Notes: a model not told the origin generated them from the letters alone. A stretch of 64,000 bases of DNA from Halomonas sp. (GCF_020832045.1 NZ_JAFIFK010000010.1:62001-126000); one strand, 5' to 3'. Positions 37,034 through 46,125 are shown, counted from the stretch's first letter. Made by a program: numbers and translations.

Positions 37034-39241
37034 CTAGCTGGCGGCAATCGCTGGCCGTTTGTCCGACTCGACCAGGCGGTTGGCGGCTTCGACCAGCGGT
37101 TCCATCAGGCTGGCAATCAGCTGCAGCTGAGTCTTCAGCGGCCGGTGCTCTCCCTCTTCCAGCTCCTCTGACACGTCTATCGGCTCGGCCGGAAGTCGCT
37201 CACGCCACTCTTCGCTCAATTCACTCATGCTAAGTGGCACGCGTCGTGCCAGAGCGTCCGCCAGTTGCCCCAGGGATTCGGCGATCTGCCGCGCAGCAGA
37301 CAACAACGCCACATCGCTACCCGTAGGCTCGATCCGGTGCCGGTGAGCCCCAAGCGCCGACAGGTAGCCCAGCAGCGTATGCGACAGCACCAGGAAACGA
37401 AAACCGTCGTCGGCGTATTGCCGCCGGTAGTGCTCGGGCTCCTGGAGCATGTTCGCCAGCAGCGTGGAGAGTGCTGCATCGGCATTGTGAGCGTCGCGCC
37501 GCGCCAGCCGATAGGCGAGGTCATCCTGCTTGCCGCTCTCGTACTGATGCAGGATCTCTTCGAGATAGCAGCGACCGGCCAGCAGCGCCGCAGCGGCCTC
37601 GCGATGCACTCCTCTCCCCTGCCAGTCGGGCAGGATGAGGAACACCGCAGCGCCGGCGATCATGGCACCGATCAGGGTGTCAAACAGCCGTGGCCAGATC
37701 AGGTCGAAGCCGTCCCCCACCTGATTGAAGCTGCACAGCACCAGCAGCGTGATGGCCGATGTGGCAAGTACATAGTGCTTCTCGCGGGCGGCGAAAAAGG
37801 TCACCCCGGCAAGCACTGCAATCATCGTCTGCAGCAAGGCGCCAGGAAACAGGGTGATCGAGACCCAGCCTGCCACCAGCCCCAGGATGGTGCCGATGAT
37901 GCGCTGGGAGAGGAATCGCCGAGTGGCCGCGAAGTTGGGGCGGCACACGAATAGCGTGGTGAGCAGGATCCAGAAGCCTTGGGTTGGCTGTATCAGGTGC
38001 AGCAAGCCGTAGCCCGTGAGCAGGGCAATGGGCAGCCGGAGCGCGTGACGAAAAGTGGGGGAGCCCACCGTGAGGTTGAGGCGGATGCGTTCCCAGGCGT
38101 CTTTCACGCTTCCAGGCGACCGATCGAACAGGCTCGCATCGCCGGGGCTGGGGTCGCTGTCGGGATTGTGAGCCAGCACGAGTTGGCCCTCGAGCGTGGT
38201 GAGGTTGTCGGCCAAGGCGTTGAGCGGGCTCATCAGCTCACGCCACGCCGGATTGCGCATGGCGCGAAGATGATCGATGGAAGCGCGCAGATCGGACAGG
38301 GCCTGCTCGCTCTGGTCGTGCTCGAAGGATTGGTTGAGCAACAGCGCCTTGCCCAGCCGCTTGCACGCCTCTCCCTGCTGGTCGAGCAGGCGCTGACAGC
38401 GGAACAGTACGTCCTGATGGAAAAAGGCTTCGGTCAACCGAGCATAGGGGTAGTGCGATGAACTGGCACGCTCATGGATATCCTGGGCGATGAAATAGAT
38501 GCGCAGATAGCGGTTGAGCTTTCCCTCGCCACGCTGCCCCTCGAGGCGTCGGAAAATGGTCTCCTTGGCCAGATTCAACGCATCCACCACCCGGCCGTTC
38601 TGGCGCGCCAGGGCAAGCCGGCGCGCTTCGATGTCAACGCCACGCAACGGCTCGAACAGGGTGGCCTTGAGCATCAGGTACCTGCCCAGCTCGCGATAGA
38701 GCTGAGCCATGCTCTGCTTGACCGGCTGACGCGAGAAGAGGGCGCACCACAGCACCGAGATCACCCCGTACCAGGCCGCGCCGGAGAGAATGAGCAGCGT
38801 CTGCCCCCAGTCCCCCGCCTGCGGTACGCCGCCATGGTGCTCGATGTTGATCATGGTATAGATCGCCAGGATAAGCGTACCGGAAGCGATGGTGGCGTAG
38901 CGCTGCCCGATGGCGCCCAACATGATCAGTACGAAGGTCGAAAGCCCAAGCCCGAGGGCGAACAGCCAGGGCCAGGGAAACAGCCAGCGCACGATGAGCG
39001 CTGCCGCAGCGAAACAGAGCAGCGTAACTGCCAAGGCCTGCAGGCGGCCCTGCCAGCTATCGTCGGTTTCCGACAGCGCGCTGGCAATGATGCCGAGGAA
39101 CAGCGGGATCACCAGGGCGATATCGGCCAGAGCCCAACTCAGCAGCAACGCCCCACTGAGAGCGATGAACACTCGCAGGCTGTAGGCGAATCTGTCCAAC
39201 GTCCACAAACGTCTTAGTGATAGTGATAGCGAGCTCGGCAT
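37034..39241 (-). CDS. yccS: YccS-family inner membrane protein (FUSC domain)
   Basis: 735 aa. Two clusters of about five to six membrane helices (residues about 20-190 and 395-530), each followed by a large cytoplasmic helical region. RVFIALSGALLLSWAL and the second-cluster GFWILLTTLFVCRPNFAATRRFLSQRIIGTILG are typical of the YccS/FUSC group related to aromatic-acid efflux proteins. Substrate unknown. The start at 39241 aligns with E. coli YccS; a GTG/ATG option at 39289 would add 16 residues. It converges on recG. Confidence 0.88.
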   Translation of the reverse strand: MPSSLSLSLRRLWTLDRFAYSLRVFIALSGALLLSWALADIALVIPLFLGIIASALSETDDSWQGRLQALAVTLLCFAAAALIVRWLFPWPWLFALGLGLSTFVLIMLGAIGQRYATIASGTLILAIYTMINIEHHGGVPQAGDWGQTLLILSGAAWYGVISVLWCALFSRQPVKQSMAQLYRELGRYLMLKATLFEPLRGVDIEARRLALARQNGRVVDALNLAKETIFRRLEGQRGEGKLNRYLRIYFIAQDIHERASSSHYPYARLTEAFFHQDVLFRCQRLLDQQGEACKRLGKALLLNQSFEHDQSEQALSDLRASIDHLRAMRNPAWRELMSPLNALADNLTTLEGQLVLAHNPDSDPSPGDASLFDRSPGSVKDAWERIRLNLTVGSPTFRHALRLPIALLTGYGLLHLIQPTQGFWILLTTLFVCRPNFAATRRFLSQRIIGTILGLVAGWVSITLFPGALLQTMIAVLAGVTFFAAREKHYVLATSAITLLVLCSFNQVGDGFDLIWPRLFDTLIGAMIAGAAVFLILPDWQGRGVHREAAAALLAGRCYLEEILHQYESGKQDDLAYRLARRDAHNADAALSTLLANMLQEPEHYRRQYADDGFRFLVLSHTLLGYLSALGAHRHRIEPTGSDVALLSAARQIAESLGQLADALARRVPLSMSELSEEWRERLPAEPIDVSEELEEGEHRPLKTQLQLIASLMEPLVEAANRLVESDKRPAIAAS

Positions 39242-39328
39242 GGGTTCGTGCGCATTATCGTCGATGAAGGATGCACCTACTCTACCCATCCGTTCGACTT
39301 TCGTATATTGACGGAACGCCGTATCGGC

Positions 39329-39931
39329 TCAATCCCCCACACGTCCCAACAATGCGTCGGCCTCTGCCTGCAATGCATGACGTTCTTGCGCCAATACGTT
39401 ACGCAGCGCTGCATCATCGATATCGGCAAGATTGTCGTCGAACCCTATCAGAACGGCATTGAGCCCGGCATGCATGAGGCGTAGCCCGGCTTGGGTGTCG
39501 CTCCGCAATCGTGCGCTCGTCTGCTCCAAAGCTTCCACACCCAACGCCAAGCCGTCGCGACTGGCGCAGGCGATCTCCAGCGGTACGCGGCAGGTCTTCT
39601 CGATGGCACGCGCCAATTGATCATGCCGACGGGCCTGCTCCGGCTTGGCGTGAGGCTGCTTCATGATCTCCAGATACCGCTCGAAAGCAGCAACATCGGC
39701 GTCGCCCAGACGCGCCAGGGTATCCCTCAGATCGTCACCACGCTCGATCAGCGCGACCCGAACCGGCACTGACGAGCGGGCCTCGCTCAAGCGCAGCCCC
39801 TTGAGTACCAGCGCCAGCCCCAATCCCGCGCATACCGCTGCCGCAGCGCCGCAGCCCGGCATGGCACGAGCCTCGATGGCATTGCGGAAATCCGTCAGCG
39901 ACGCTTGCCAGATGCTACGTGAACGGTTCAT
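39329..39931 (-). CDS. Cyclodeaminase/cyclohydrolase family protein (FTCD_C type)
   Basis: 200 aa. N-terminal SLTDFRNAIEARAMPGCGAAAAVCAGLGLALVLKGL matches the PGGGS-type loop of formiminotransferase-cyclodeaminase C-terminal domains, with Cys in place of the middle Gly. The rest is all-helical with VPLEIACASRDGLAL. Such domains act on formimino-THF or methenyl-THF. No folate or histidine-degradation genes adjoin, so the substrate is unclear. Divergent from the DUF3100 operon. Confidence 0.75.
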   Translation of the reverse strand: MNRSRSIWQASLTDFRNAIEARAMPGCGAAAAVCAGLGLALVLKGLRLSEARSSVPVRVALIERGDDLRDTLARLGDADVAAFERYLEIMKQPHAKPEQARRHDQLARAIEKTCRVPLEIACASRDGLALGVEALEQTSARLRSDTQAGLRLMHAGLNAVLIGFDDNLADIDDAALRNVLAQERHALQAEADALLGRVGD

Positions 39932-39949
39932 GGCGCTCTCATTCGGACG

Positions 39950-39966
39950 CTACGCCTACAGCGTAG
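39950..39966. promoter_or_regulatory. Inverted repeat in the DUF3100-operon promoter region
   Basis: CTACGC (39950-39955) and GCGTAG (39961-39966) flank five bases about 110 bp before the DUF3100 gene and 19 bp before the cyclodeaminase-like gene. It could be a regulator site or a small hairpin. Confidence 0.3.
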
Positions 39967-40075
39967 ACCGCGATGCTGGGCGCTGTGTATCAATAAACAG
40001 AACACCAAGCATCTACCATTGGTACAACACCCTTTCGATACTCAGGAAGTCCCATAACATGACAAGGATAAATCG

Positions 40076-40897
40076 ATGGACATGAAGCTATTGCTCAACT
40101 GGCGCCTTCACCTGACGGTGATACTGGCGTCGTTACTTGCCGAGTGGATCGGCATTCTGCGTATTCCTCTGGGTCCGGGAACGCTGCTGCTGCTGCCGCT
40201 GTTCTACGCTTTCATTATCGGCGTGCTATTCAATCCGCACCTTTTCTCGAGTATGCAGAAGATCATTCCCAAGCCGGTCAGCAACGCCGCCGGGCCGCTT
40301 ATCCTGATCTCCATACTGCCCTTCATCGCCAAGTTCGGCTCCACCATCGGGCCGGCCATCGAACAGATCATCGCCGCCGGTCCGGCCCTGATCCTGCAGG
40401 AGCTGGGTAATCTCGGCACCATGCTGCTGGCCCTGCCCTTCGCCGTGCTGGTGCTGCGCATGGGGCGCGAGGCCATCGGCGCCACCTACTCCATCGCTCG
40501 CGAGCCCAACATCGCCATCATTTCCGACCGCTACGGCCTGAGAAGTCCGGAGGGCATCGGCATCATGGGCGTTTATGTGGTGGGCACCATGTTCGGTACG
40601 CTCTACTTCGCCCTGATGGCAGGCTATCTGGCCTCACTGGACGTTCTCGACATTCGTGCCCTGGCCATGGCCTGCGGTGTAGGAAGCGGCAGCATGGTGG
40701 CAGCCTGCTCCGGTGTCCTGGTCGAAGCGGCCCCCCATCTGCGCGACGAACTGCTGGCCTTCTCCGGCGCAAGCAATCTGCTGACCTACGCCACCGGCCT
40801 CTACGTTTCCCTGTTCATCGCCCTGCCCACGGCCGAATGGCTCTACAAGCGCCTCGGCGGCGCCAAGTTCGAGGAGGTCCGCAATGAAACCCTCTGA
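40076..40897 (+). CDS. DUF3100-type multispanning membrane protein
   Basis: 273 aa with about seven to eight hydrophobic segments. Distinct blocks: LRIPLGPGTLLLLPLFYAFIIG, KPVSNAAGPLILISILPFIAKFG, GREAIGATYSIAREPNIAIISDRYGLRSPEGIGIMGVYVVG, and ACGVGSGSMVAACSGVLVE. This is the DUF3100 pattern as I recall it; no biochemical function is established. Charged Arg/Glu residues in the middle and Gly/Ser-rich segments suit a transporter. First of a plus-strand set with the small membrane protein (14-bp overlap), M20 amidohydrolase, dehydrogenase and ALDH. AAGGA lies eight bases before ATG 40076. Confidence 0.75.
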   Translation: MDMKLLLNWRLHLTVILASLLAEWIGILRIPLGPGTLLLLPLFYAFIIGVLFNPHLFSSMQKIIPKPVSNAAGPLILISILPFIAKFGSTIGPAIEQIIAAGPALILQELGNLGTMLLALPFAVLVLRMGREAIGATYSIAREPNIAIISDRYGLRSPEGIGIMGVYVVGTMFGTLYFALMAGYLASLDVLDIRALAMACGVGSGSMVAACSGVLVEAAPHLRDELLAFSGASNLLTYATGLYVSLFIALPTAEWLYKRLGGAKFEEVRNETL

Positions 40898-41384
40898 TAC
40901 GACCGCACCCGACAACGGTTTCGACACCTCCGCATTGCAGGAGCTGCGCCCCGAGCAGCAGCTGGGCAAGACCGCGCTGCTGCTGGCCGTGGTGTGCGTG
41001 GCCGCCTGGATCGCCAACATCGTCAACGGCGCCCCGTTGCATCAGGCACTGCCCGGCATGATCCTGCTCTACCTCATGGTCATGATCGGACTGACCATCG
41101 GCCGCTTCGCACCGTTCTATCTGCCCAGCGTGGCCTGGGTGTCGCTGGTCAGCATCATCATGACGCTGCCCTTCTTTCCCGGCAACGCCTGGGTCGTCGG
41201 CCACCTCGCCCACGTGAACTTTCTCGCGGTGGTGACACCGGTACTGGCCTATGCCGGCCTGGCGCTGACCGGCCGCGAGTTCACCATGTTCCGGCAGACC
41301 GGCTGGAAGCTGGTCATCATCTCGTTGTTGGTCTTCACTGGGACCTTCGTCGCGTCGGCATTCATTGCCCATCTGATTCTTTGA
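40884..41384 (+). CDS. Small integral membrane protein, partner of the DUF3100 protein
   Basis: 166 aa with four to five membrane segments (about residues 30-46, 56-75, 80-95, 105-125, 140-163) after a polar 27-residue N-terminus. Not recognised as a named family. The gene overlaps the DUF3100 gene by 14 bp and ends 11 bp before the amidohydrolase, so it almost certainly works with them. I infer a two-component permease, by analogy with other split transporters; a regulatory subunit is also possible. Confidence 0.75.
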   Translation: MKPSDTTAPDNGFDTSALQELRPEQQLGKTALLLAVVCVAAWIANIVNGAPLHQALPGMILLYLMVMIGLTIGRFAPFYLPSVAWVSLVSIIMTLPFFPGNAWVVGHLAHVNFLAVVTPVLAYAGLALTGREFTMFRQTGWKLVIISLLVFTGTFVASAFIAHLIL

Positions 41385-41395
41385 GGAGCCCGTTC

Positions 41396-42556
41396 ATGGA
41401 TGACAGCCAACTGCCGACTTTGGAGCGTCTCACGGCCTGGCGCCACGACTTCCATCGCCATCCGGAAACCGCCTTTCAGGAGCATCGCACCGGGGCCCGG
41501 ATTGCCGAGCTGCTGCGTGAAGCCGGCCTGGAGGTCGTCACCGGGCTGGGCAGGGGCACGGGGGTGGTGGCGATACTCGACGGGAGGCGAGGCCCCGGAC
41601 GCGCCATTGGGCTGCGCGCCGACATCGATGCCCTCGACGTGGAAGAGGCCAACCGCTTTGACCATGTCTCCAGCGTACCGGGCAAGATGCACGCCTGCGG
41701 CCATGATGGGCATACCACCATGCTGCTGGGGGCGGCCCATGCGCTGGCCGCCGACCCCGATTTTGCCGGGCGGGTGGTCTTCATCTTCCAACCGGCGGAA
41801 GAGAGCGAAGGCGGCGGCCGTGTGATGGTCGAGGAAGGACTCTTCGAGCGCTTCCCCATGGACGCCGTCTACGGCCTGCACAACTGGCCGGGGCTGGCCG
41901 TGGGCGAGGCGGCGGTGCACGACGGCGCGGTGATGGCGGCCTTCGATGTCTTCACCTTGAAACTCAGTGGGCGTGGCTGTCATGCCGCCATGCCGCATCT
42001 GGGCAGCGACACCATCCTGGCCGCCTGCCAGTTGGCCAGCCAACTGCAAGGGCTGATAAGCCGCGAGACACCGGCCCACCAGAGTGCGGTGCTCAGCGTC
42101 ACTCAGTTTCATGCCGGCGACGCCTTCAACGTGATCCCCGAAACGGTGGAGCTGCGCGGCACCCTGCGCTGCTTCGACGGCGAGCTGCGCGCCTACCTGG
42201 AGCGCCGCTTCCGTGAAGCCGTCGATGCACTGGCCGGTTTTCACGGCCTCAGGGTCGAACTCGACTATCAGTCGCGCTATCCGGCCACGATCAACGCGCC
42301 TGAGCATGCGGCACGCTGCGCCGAGGTACTCGAGACGCTTCCGGGTGTCACCCGCGTGCATCGTGACCTGCCGCCGAGCATGGCCTCGGAGGACTTCGCC
42401 TTCATGCTAGAGGCCTGTCCCGGTGCCTACATCTGGCTCGGCAACGGCGTGGACAGCGCAGCGCTGCACAACCCGCACTACGACTTCAACGACGCCATCG
42501 CCCCGCTCGGCGTGGCCTACTGGCAGGCCCTGGTCAAGACCCTGCTCGACGACTGA
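41396..42556 (+). CDS. M20 family amidohydrolase (N-acyl-amino acid / hippurate hydrolase type)
   Basis: 386 aa. Metal-site motifs are intact: DFHRHPETAFQEHRT, MHACGHDGHTTMLLGAAH with the zinc/manganese ligands, FIFQPAEESEGGGRVMVEEG with the catalytic Glu pair, GLHNWPGLAVGE, and LHNPHYDFND near the end. The lid domain lies at about residues 180-290. The family hydrolyses N-acylated amino acids, peptides or conjugates. Position after two membrane proteins suggests it acts on whatever they import; the downstream dehydrogenases would process the acid or amino-acid product. Confidence 0.9.
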   Translation: MDDSQLPTLERLTAWRHDFHRHPETAFQEHRTGARIAELLREAGLEVVTGLGRGTGVVAILDGRRGPGRAIGLRADIDALDVEEANRFDHVSSVPGKMHACGHDGHTTMLLGAAHALAADPDFAGRVVFIFQPAEESEGGGRVMVEEGLFERFPMDAVYGLHNWPGLAVGEAAVHDGAVMAAFDVFTLKLSGRGCHAAMPHLGSDTILAACQLASQLQGLISRETPAHQSAVLSVTQFHAGDAFNVIPETVELRGTLRCFDGELRAYLERRFREAVDALAGFHGLRVELDYQSRYPATINAPEHAARCAEVLETLPGVTRVHRDLPPSMASEDFAFMLEACPGAYIWLGNGVDSAALHNPHYDFNDAIAPLGVAYWQALVKTLLDD

Positions 42557-42653
42557 CAGCGCTTCGCGCCACGTCTCTTACGGCCGCAGCAACGTTGCGG
42601 CACGGGTCGACGCGCCTGGCAAACGACATCTTGCATGCTATTGAGGAACGACA

Positions 42654-43541
42654 ATGAGAATCTGCGTTATCGGCCTCGGCCAGATGGGCGGCAACATGGC
42701 CCTGACCCTGCAAACCGCTGGTTTCGACGTTACCGGCAGCGACCTGTTCGAGAGCGCCCGCCAGCGCTTGTCCGAGCGAGGGCTACCTGTGGTCGCACCC
42801 GACCAGCTTCCACTCAGCGACGTCTATCTGCTGTCGCTGCCCACCTCGGCTCAGGTGCGGGAGGTTATCGAGGCCTCACCCGGCCTGCTCGGCCTGGCGC
42901 CAAGGGGCAGTGTCATCGTCGATACTTCCACGTCAGACCCGGCGGTCAGCCGGGAACTCGCGACCAAGGTCCAGGCTGCCGGCCTGGCATGGCTCGACGC
43001 GCCGGTCAGTGGCGGCCCCAAGGGAGCGGCAACAGGCAGGCTCGGCATGCTGCTCGGCGGCGAGACGGCCACCATCGAACGCCTGGCGCCGATGCTCGAG
43101 GCGATGTCGGCCCGCTACACCCACGTCGGCGGGCCGGGCAGTGGCCATGTGGTCAAGCTGGCCAACAACTATCTCTGCGCCGCCCATCTGCTGACCACCG
43201 CCGAGGCCGTGGCCATGGCCGCCCGCGCCGGGGTCGACCCTGCGGCCTGCTTGGCCGGGCTCAACAGCGGCTCGGGGCGCAGCGCGGTGAGTGAGGTCAA
43301 CTTCCCCGAGTGGATCCTCTCCGGGCGCTTCGACTCCGGCTTCACCACCGGCCTGATGCGCAAGGACCTGCGCCTGGCCCGCGACGCCGCCAAGCGTCTC
43401 GACATGCCGCCGGGCCTGCTCGATGCCGTGGTCGAGGCATGGCACGCCGACCCCGAACATCCCGCCGACGGCGACGACTTCAATCGCATCGCCGGCGCGC
43501 TGCTGGCCGCCGCCACCCCTGCCGAGGAGACCGCGTCATGA
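42654..43541 (+). CDS. 3-hydroxyisobutyrate dehydrogenase family oxidoreductase
   Basis: 295 aa beta-hydroxyacid dehydrogenase. Cofactor motif ICVIGLGQMGGNMALTLQTAGF, substrate motif WLDAPVSGGPKGAATGRLGMLLGG, and catalytic-lysine motif GPGSGHVVKLANNYL are conserved; the C-terminal helical domain includes MRKDLRLARDAAKRL. The acidic residue after strand 2 (GSDLFES) suggests NAD. It oxidises a beta-hydroxy acid to a semialdehyde or ketoacid, which the ALDH (ATGA overlap) could then oxidise. Substrate not defined. Confidence 0.88.
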   Translation: MRICVIGLGQMGGNMALTLQTAGFDVTGSDLFESARQRLSERGLPVVAPDQLPLSDVYLLSLPTSAQVREVIEASPGLLGLAPRGSVIVDTSTSDPAVSRELATKVQAAGLAWLDAPVSGGPKGAATGRLGMLLGGETATIERLAPMLEAMSARYTHVGGPGSGHVVKLANNYLCAAHLLTTAEAVAMAARAGVDPAACLAGLNSGSGRSAVSEVNFPEWILSGRFDSGFTTGLMRKDLRLARDAAKRLDMPPGLLDAVVEAWHADPEHPADGDDFNRIAGALLAAATPAEETAS

Positions 43542-45088
43542 ACCGCCTCAATCAACAGGCCCGGGAGCGCCTCGCGGCGCTGCTCGACGGCTTCGACCTG
43601 CAGGGCGAGATGCCGCTTTCCAACTGGATCGATGGCTCGCCCTGCCCGGGCGAGGGCGAGACGATCAGGCTGATCGATCCTGCCACCGCCGAGCCGCTGC
43701 TCGAGTACCGCGATGCTGGCCCGGCCCTGGTCGAGCGCGCCGTCGTCGCCGCTACGCGAGCGCAGCAGGCGTGGATGGCACTCACCGCCAGCGAGCGCGG
43801 CCGGCGCATGAACGCCGCCGTACGTGGCCTGGAAGGCCATGAGGAAGCCCTGGCCCAGCTCGAGAGCGTGGTGGCCGGCAAACCGATCCGCGACTGCCGC
43901 GGCGAAGTGGGCAAGGTGCGCGAAATGTTCGAGTACTACGCCGGCTGGTGCGACAAGCAGCACGGCGAGGTGATCCCGGTGCCCACCAGTCACCTCAATT
44001 ACGTGCGTCATGTCCCTTACGGCGTCGTGGGCCAGATCACGCCGTGGAACGCGCCGATGTTCACTTGTGCCTGGCAACTCGCTCCCGCCATCGCCGCCGG
44101 CAACGGCGTCGTGCTCAAGCCTTCGGAGCTCACCCCCTTCACCTCGGTGGTGATCGCCCGGCTGCTGGAGCAAGGCGGCCTGCCCGAGGGGCTGATCAAT
44201 ATCGTCAATGGGTTGGGGCCGAGCACCGGCAAGGCCCTTACCGACAGTGAAGGCATCAGCAAGCTGGTGTTCGTCGGCTCGCCACAGAGCGGACGCATGA
44301 TCGCCGAGGCCGGTGCCCGGCGGCTGGTGCCCAGCGTACTGGAGCTGGGCGGCAAGTCGGCCAACATCGTCTTCGCCGACGCCAGGCTCGACGCCGCCGT
44401 GGCCGGCGCACAGGCAGCGATTTTCGCCGCGGCAGGCCAGAGCTGTGTGGCCGGCTCGCGACTGCTGGTTCAACGCGAGGCCTTCGCCGAGGTGACCGAG
44501 CGGCTGGCGCGTGCCGCGGCCGAAATCGCCGTTGGCCTGCCCAGTGACGAGACGACCCGCATGGGACCACTGCAGAACGCCCGCCAGTTCGCTCACGTGA
44601 CGCGTATGATCGACGCTGCCGTGGCTGCCGGGGCGCGGGTCATCGTCGGGGGTGGCCGCCCGGCGGGGCTGCCCGAAGAGGCTCAGGGCTACTTCCTAGC
44701 ACCGACCGTGCTGGTCGACGTCACCCCGGAAATGGAGATCGCGCGCGAAGAGGTGTTCGGCCCGGTGCTGGTGGCAATGCCCTTCGACGACGAAGCGGAT
44801 GCCGTGCGCCTCGCCAACGCCACCCGCTTCGGTCTCGCCGGCGCAGTGTGGACCCAGGACCCGGCGCGCGCGCACCGTGTCGCCGGCCAGCTGCGCGCCG
44901 GTACGGTATGGATCAACGGCTACAAGGCGATCAGCGTGATGTCGCCCTTCGGCGGCTTCGGCGACAGCGGCTTCGGTCGCTCCAGCGGCCTCGACGGCCT
45001 GCGTGAGTACACCCTGCCGCAGAGCGTATGGGTGGAGACCGCCACTGACGCCAGCGTGGCAATGGGTTACGGCAGCGGCGTGGGTTAA
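43538..45088 (+). CDS. NAD(P)-dependent aldehyde dehydrogenase
   Basis: 516 aa, full-length ALDH superfamily enzyme. ITPWNAPMFTCAWQLAPAIAAGN, KPSELTPFTSV, catalytic Glu in LELGGKSANIVF, nucleophilic Cys in AAGQSCVAGSRLL, and EEVFGPVL are present; the C-terminus has PFGGFGDSGFGRSSGLDGLREYT. Coupled to the dehydrogenase gene by a 4-bp overlap, so it likely oxidises its aldehyde product. The 3-prime end overlaps the convergent lysR gene by four bases. Confidence 0.92.
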   Translation: MNRLNQQARERLAALLDGFDLQGEMPLSNWIDGSPCPGEGETIRLIDPATAEPLLEYRDAGPALVERAVVAATRAQQAWMALTASERGRRMNAAVRGLEGHEEALAQLESVVAGKPIRDCRGEVGKVREMFEYYAGWCDKQHGEVIPVPTSHLNYVRHVPYGVVGQITPWNAPMFTCAWQLAPAIAAGNGVVLKPSELTPFTSVVIARLLEQGGLPEGLINIVNGLGPSTGKALTDSEGISKLVFVGSPQSGRMIAEAGARRLVPSVLELGGKSANIVFADARLDAAVAGAQAAIFAAAGQSCVAGSRLLVQREAFAEVTERLARAAAEIAVGLPSDETTRMGPLQNARQFAHVTRMIDAAVAAGARVIVGGGRPAGLPEEAQGYFLAPTVLVDVTPEMEIAREEVFGPVLVAMPFDDEADAVRLANATRFGLAGAVWTQDPARAHRVAGQLRAGTVWINGYKAISVMSPFGGFGDSGFGRSSGLDGLREYTLPQSVWVETATDASVAMGYGSGVG

Positions 45089-46029
45089 GGTCGCACCTCG
45101 TCCGGGGCTTGTGCCGGATCGACGCCTTGGAAGGCCTGCATCCAGCGCTGCAGATGGCGCAGCAGCAGAATGCTGGCCTTGGGCTGCTGGCGGCCGATGC
45201 GGGTGACCATGTGGGCCTGGGAGCGCTGGAACAGCGGGACGTCGACGGGGCGCGCCACCAGGCGCCCCTCGGCCAGGTCGGCAGCCACGGCAAAGGCCGG
45301 CAGCAGGGTGATGCCCATGCCGCTGCGCACGTACTGGGCCAGGATGGCCATGGAGTTGGTGTTCATGGCCATGCGCGGCCGCAGCCGCGCCTGATGGAAC
45401 GCTTCGTCCACCATCTGGCGTACCTGATGGCTGGGGTCCCACATCGCCATGGGTGCCTCGCTCAGCTGAGCCAGGGTCAGGGGTCGCGTCTCTGCGGCCA
45501 GCGGATGGTCAGGCGGCAATATGGCCATCAACGGCTGCGGGCTCGATACCCAGAAACGCAGCTGGTGATGGGTGCGCTCGTGAAACATCAGGCCGATATG
45601 CGCCTGCTCGTCGATGATCGCCTCGATGATGCCCGAAGTGCCGGCCAGGTGGATGTCGATCTGAATACCGGTATAACGCTCGGTGAATTCGCGCAGCGGC
45701 TTGGCCACCAGATCGCCGACGAAGCCTTCTCCCACTACCAGCGCAACGGTGCCGGTCTCCAGCCGCTGATAGGCTTCCAGCGAGGCGACGAAGCTCTCGT
45801 CCAGCGCACCGCGTCGCTCGCAGTACTCCAACAGCATCTCGCCCACCGGGGTGGGCCGGATACCGGTGCGCTTGCGCTCGAGCAGCGTGGCGCCAAGCGC
45901 ATCTTCCAGCAGCATGATCTGGCGGCTCACCGCCGATGGGGCGATATCCAGGCGTGCGGCGGCCTGGCGAACCGAGCCCGACTCCAGGGTGACTCTGAAA
46001 TAGACCAGACGCTGGTGGGGAATATCCAC
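45085..46029 (-). CDS. LysR family transcriptional regulator
   Basis: 314 aa. N-terminal helix-turn-helix RLVYFRVTLESGSVRQAAARLDIAPSAVSRQIMLLED, and a LysR effector domain with GVVxG-like VALVVGEGFVGDLVAKPL and a NSMAILAQYVRSGMGITLLP motif. Convergent with the ALDH gene and next to the DUF3100 operon, so a likely regulator of that pathway. GTG start at 46029. A 12-bp tandem repeat begins 29 bp upstream, inside its leader or promoter. Confidence 0.88.
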   Translation of the reverse strand: MDIPHQRLVYFRVTLESGSVRQAAARLDIAPSAVSRQIMLLEDALGATLLERKRTGIRPTPVGEMLLEYCERRGALDESFVASLEAYQRLETGTVALVVGEGFVGDLVAKPLREFTERYTGIQIDIHLAGTSGIIEAIIDEQAHIGLMFHERTHHQLRFWVSSPQPLMAILPPDHPLAAETRPLTLAQLSEAPMAMWDPSHQVRQMVDEAFHQARLRPRMAMNTNSMAILAQYVRSGMGITLLPAFAVAADLAEGRLVARPVDVPLFQRSQAHMVTRIGRQQPKASILLLRHLQRWMQAFQGVDPAQAPDEVRP

Positions 46030-46057
46030 GTCGTATACGCCGACTCGAGGCTCGATG

Positions 46058-46125
46058 GTTCTTGAGAAAGTACTTGAGAAAGTACTTGAGGAAGTACTGG
46101 TGATAGTACTTGAGATGGTACGGGA
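46058..46125. repeat. 12-bp tandem repeat (consensus GTACTTGAGAAA)
   Basis: Units begin at 46058, 46070, 46082, 46094, 46106 and 46118 (the last partial). Units 1-3 are nearly identical, later ones diverge (GTACTGGTGATA, GTACTTGAGATG). Each junction makes AGTACT-like palindromes. The array fills the gap between the SCP2-like gene stop and the lysR start region. Confidence 0.92.

Noticed and set aside
42583-42602. Small hairpin between the M20 and dehydrogenase genes
   Set aside because: Short stem with a weak match and no T-run; not strong enough to call a terminator.
43169-44596. Long minus-strand open frame (475 codons) across the dehydrogenase and ALDH genes
   Set aside because: Shadow of two well-supported plus-strand genes, with low-complexity Gly/Ala/His/Arg content.
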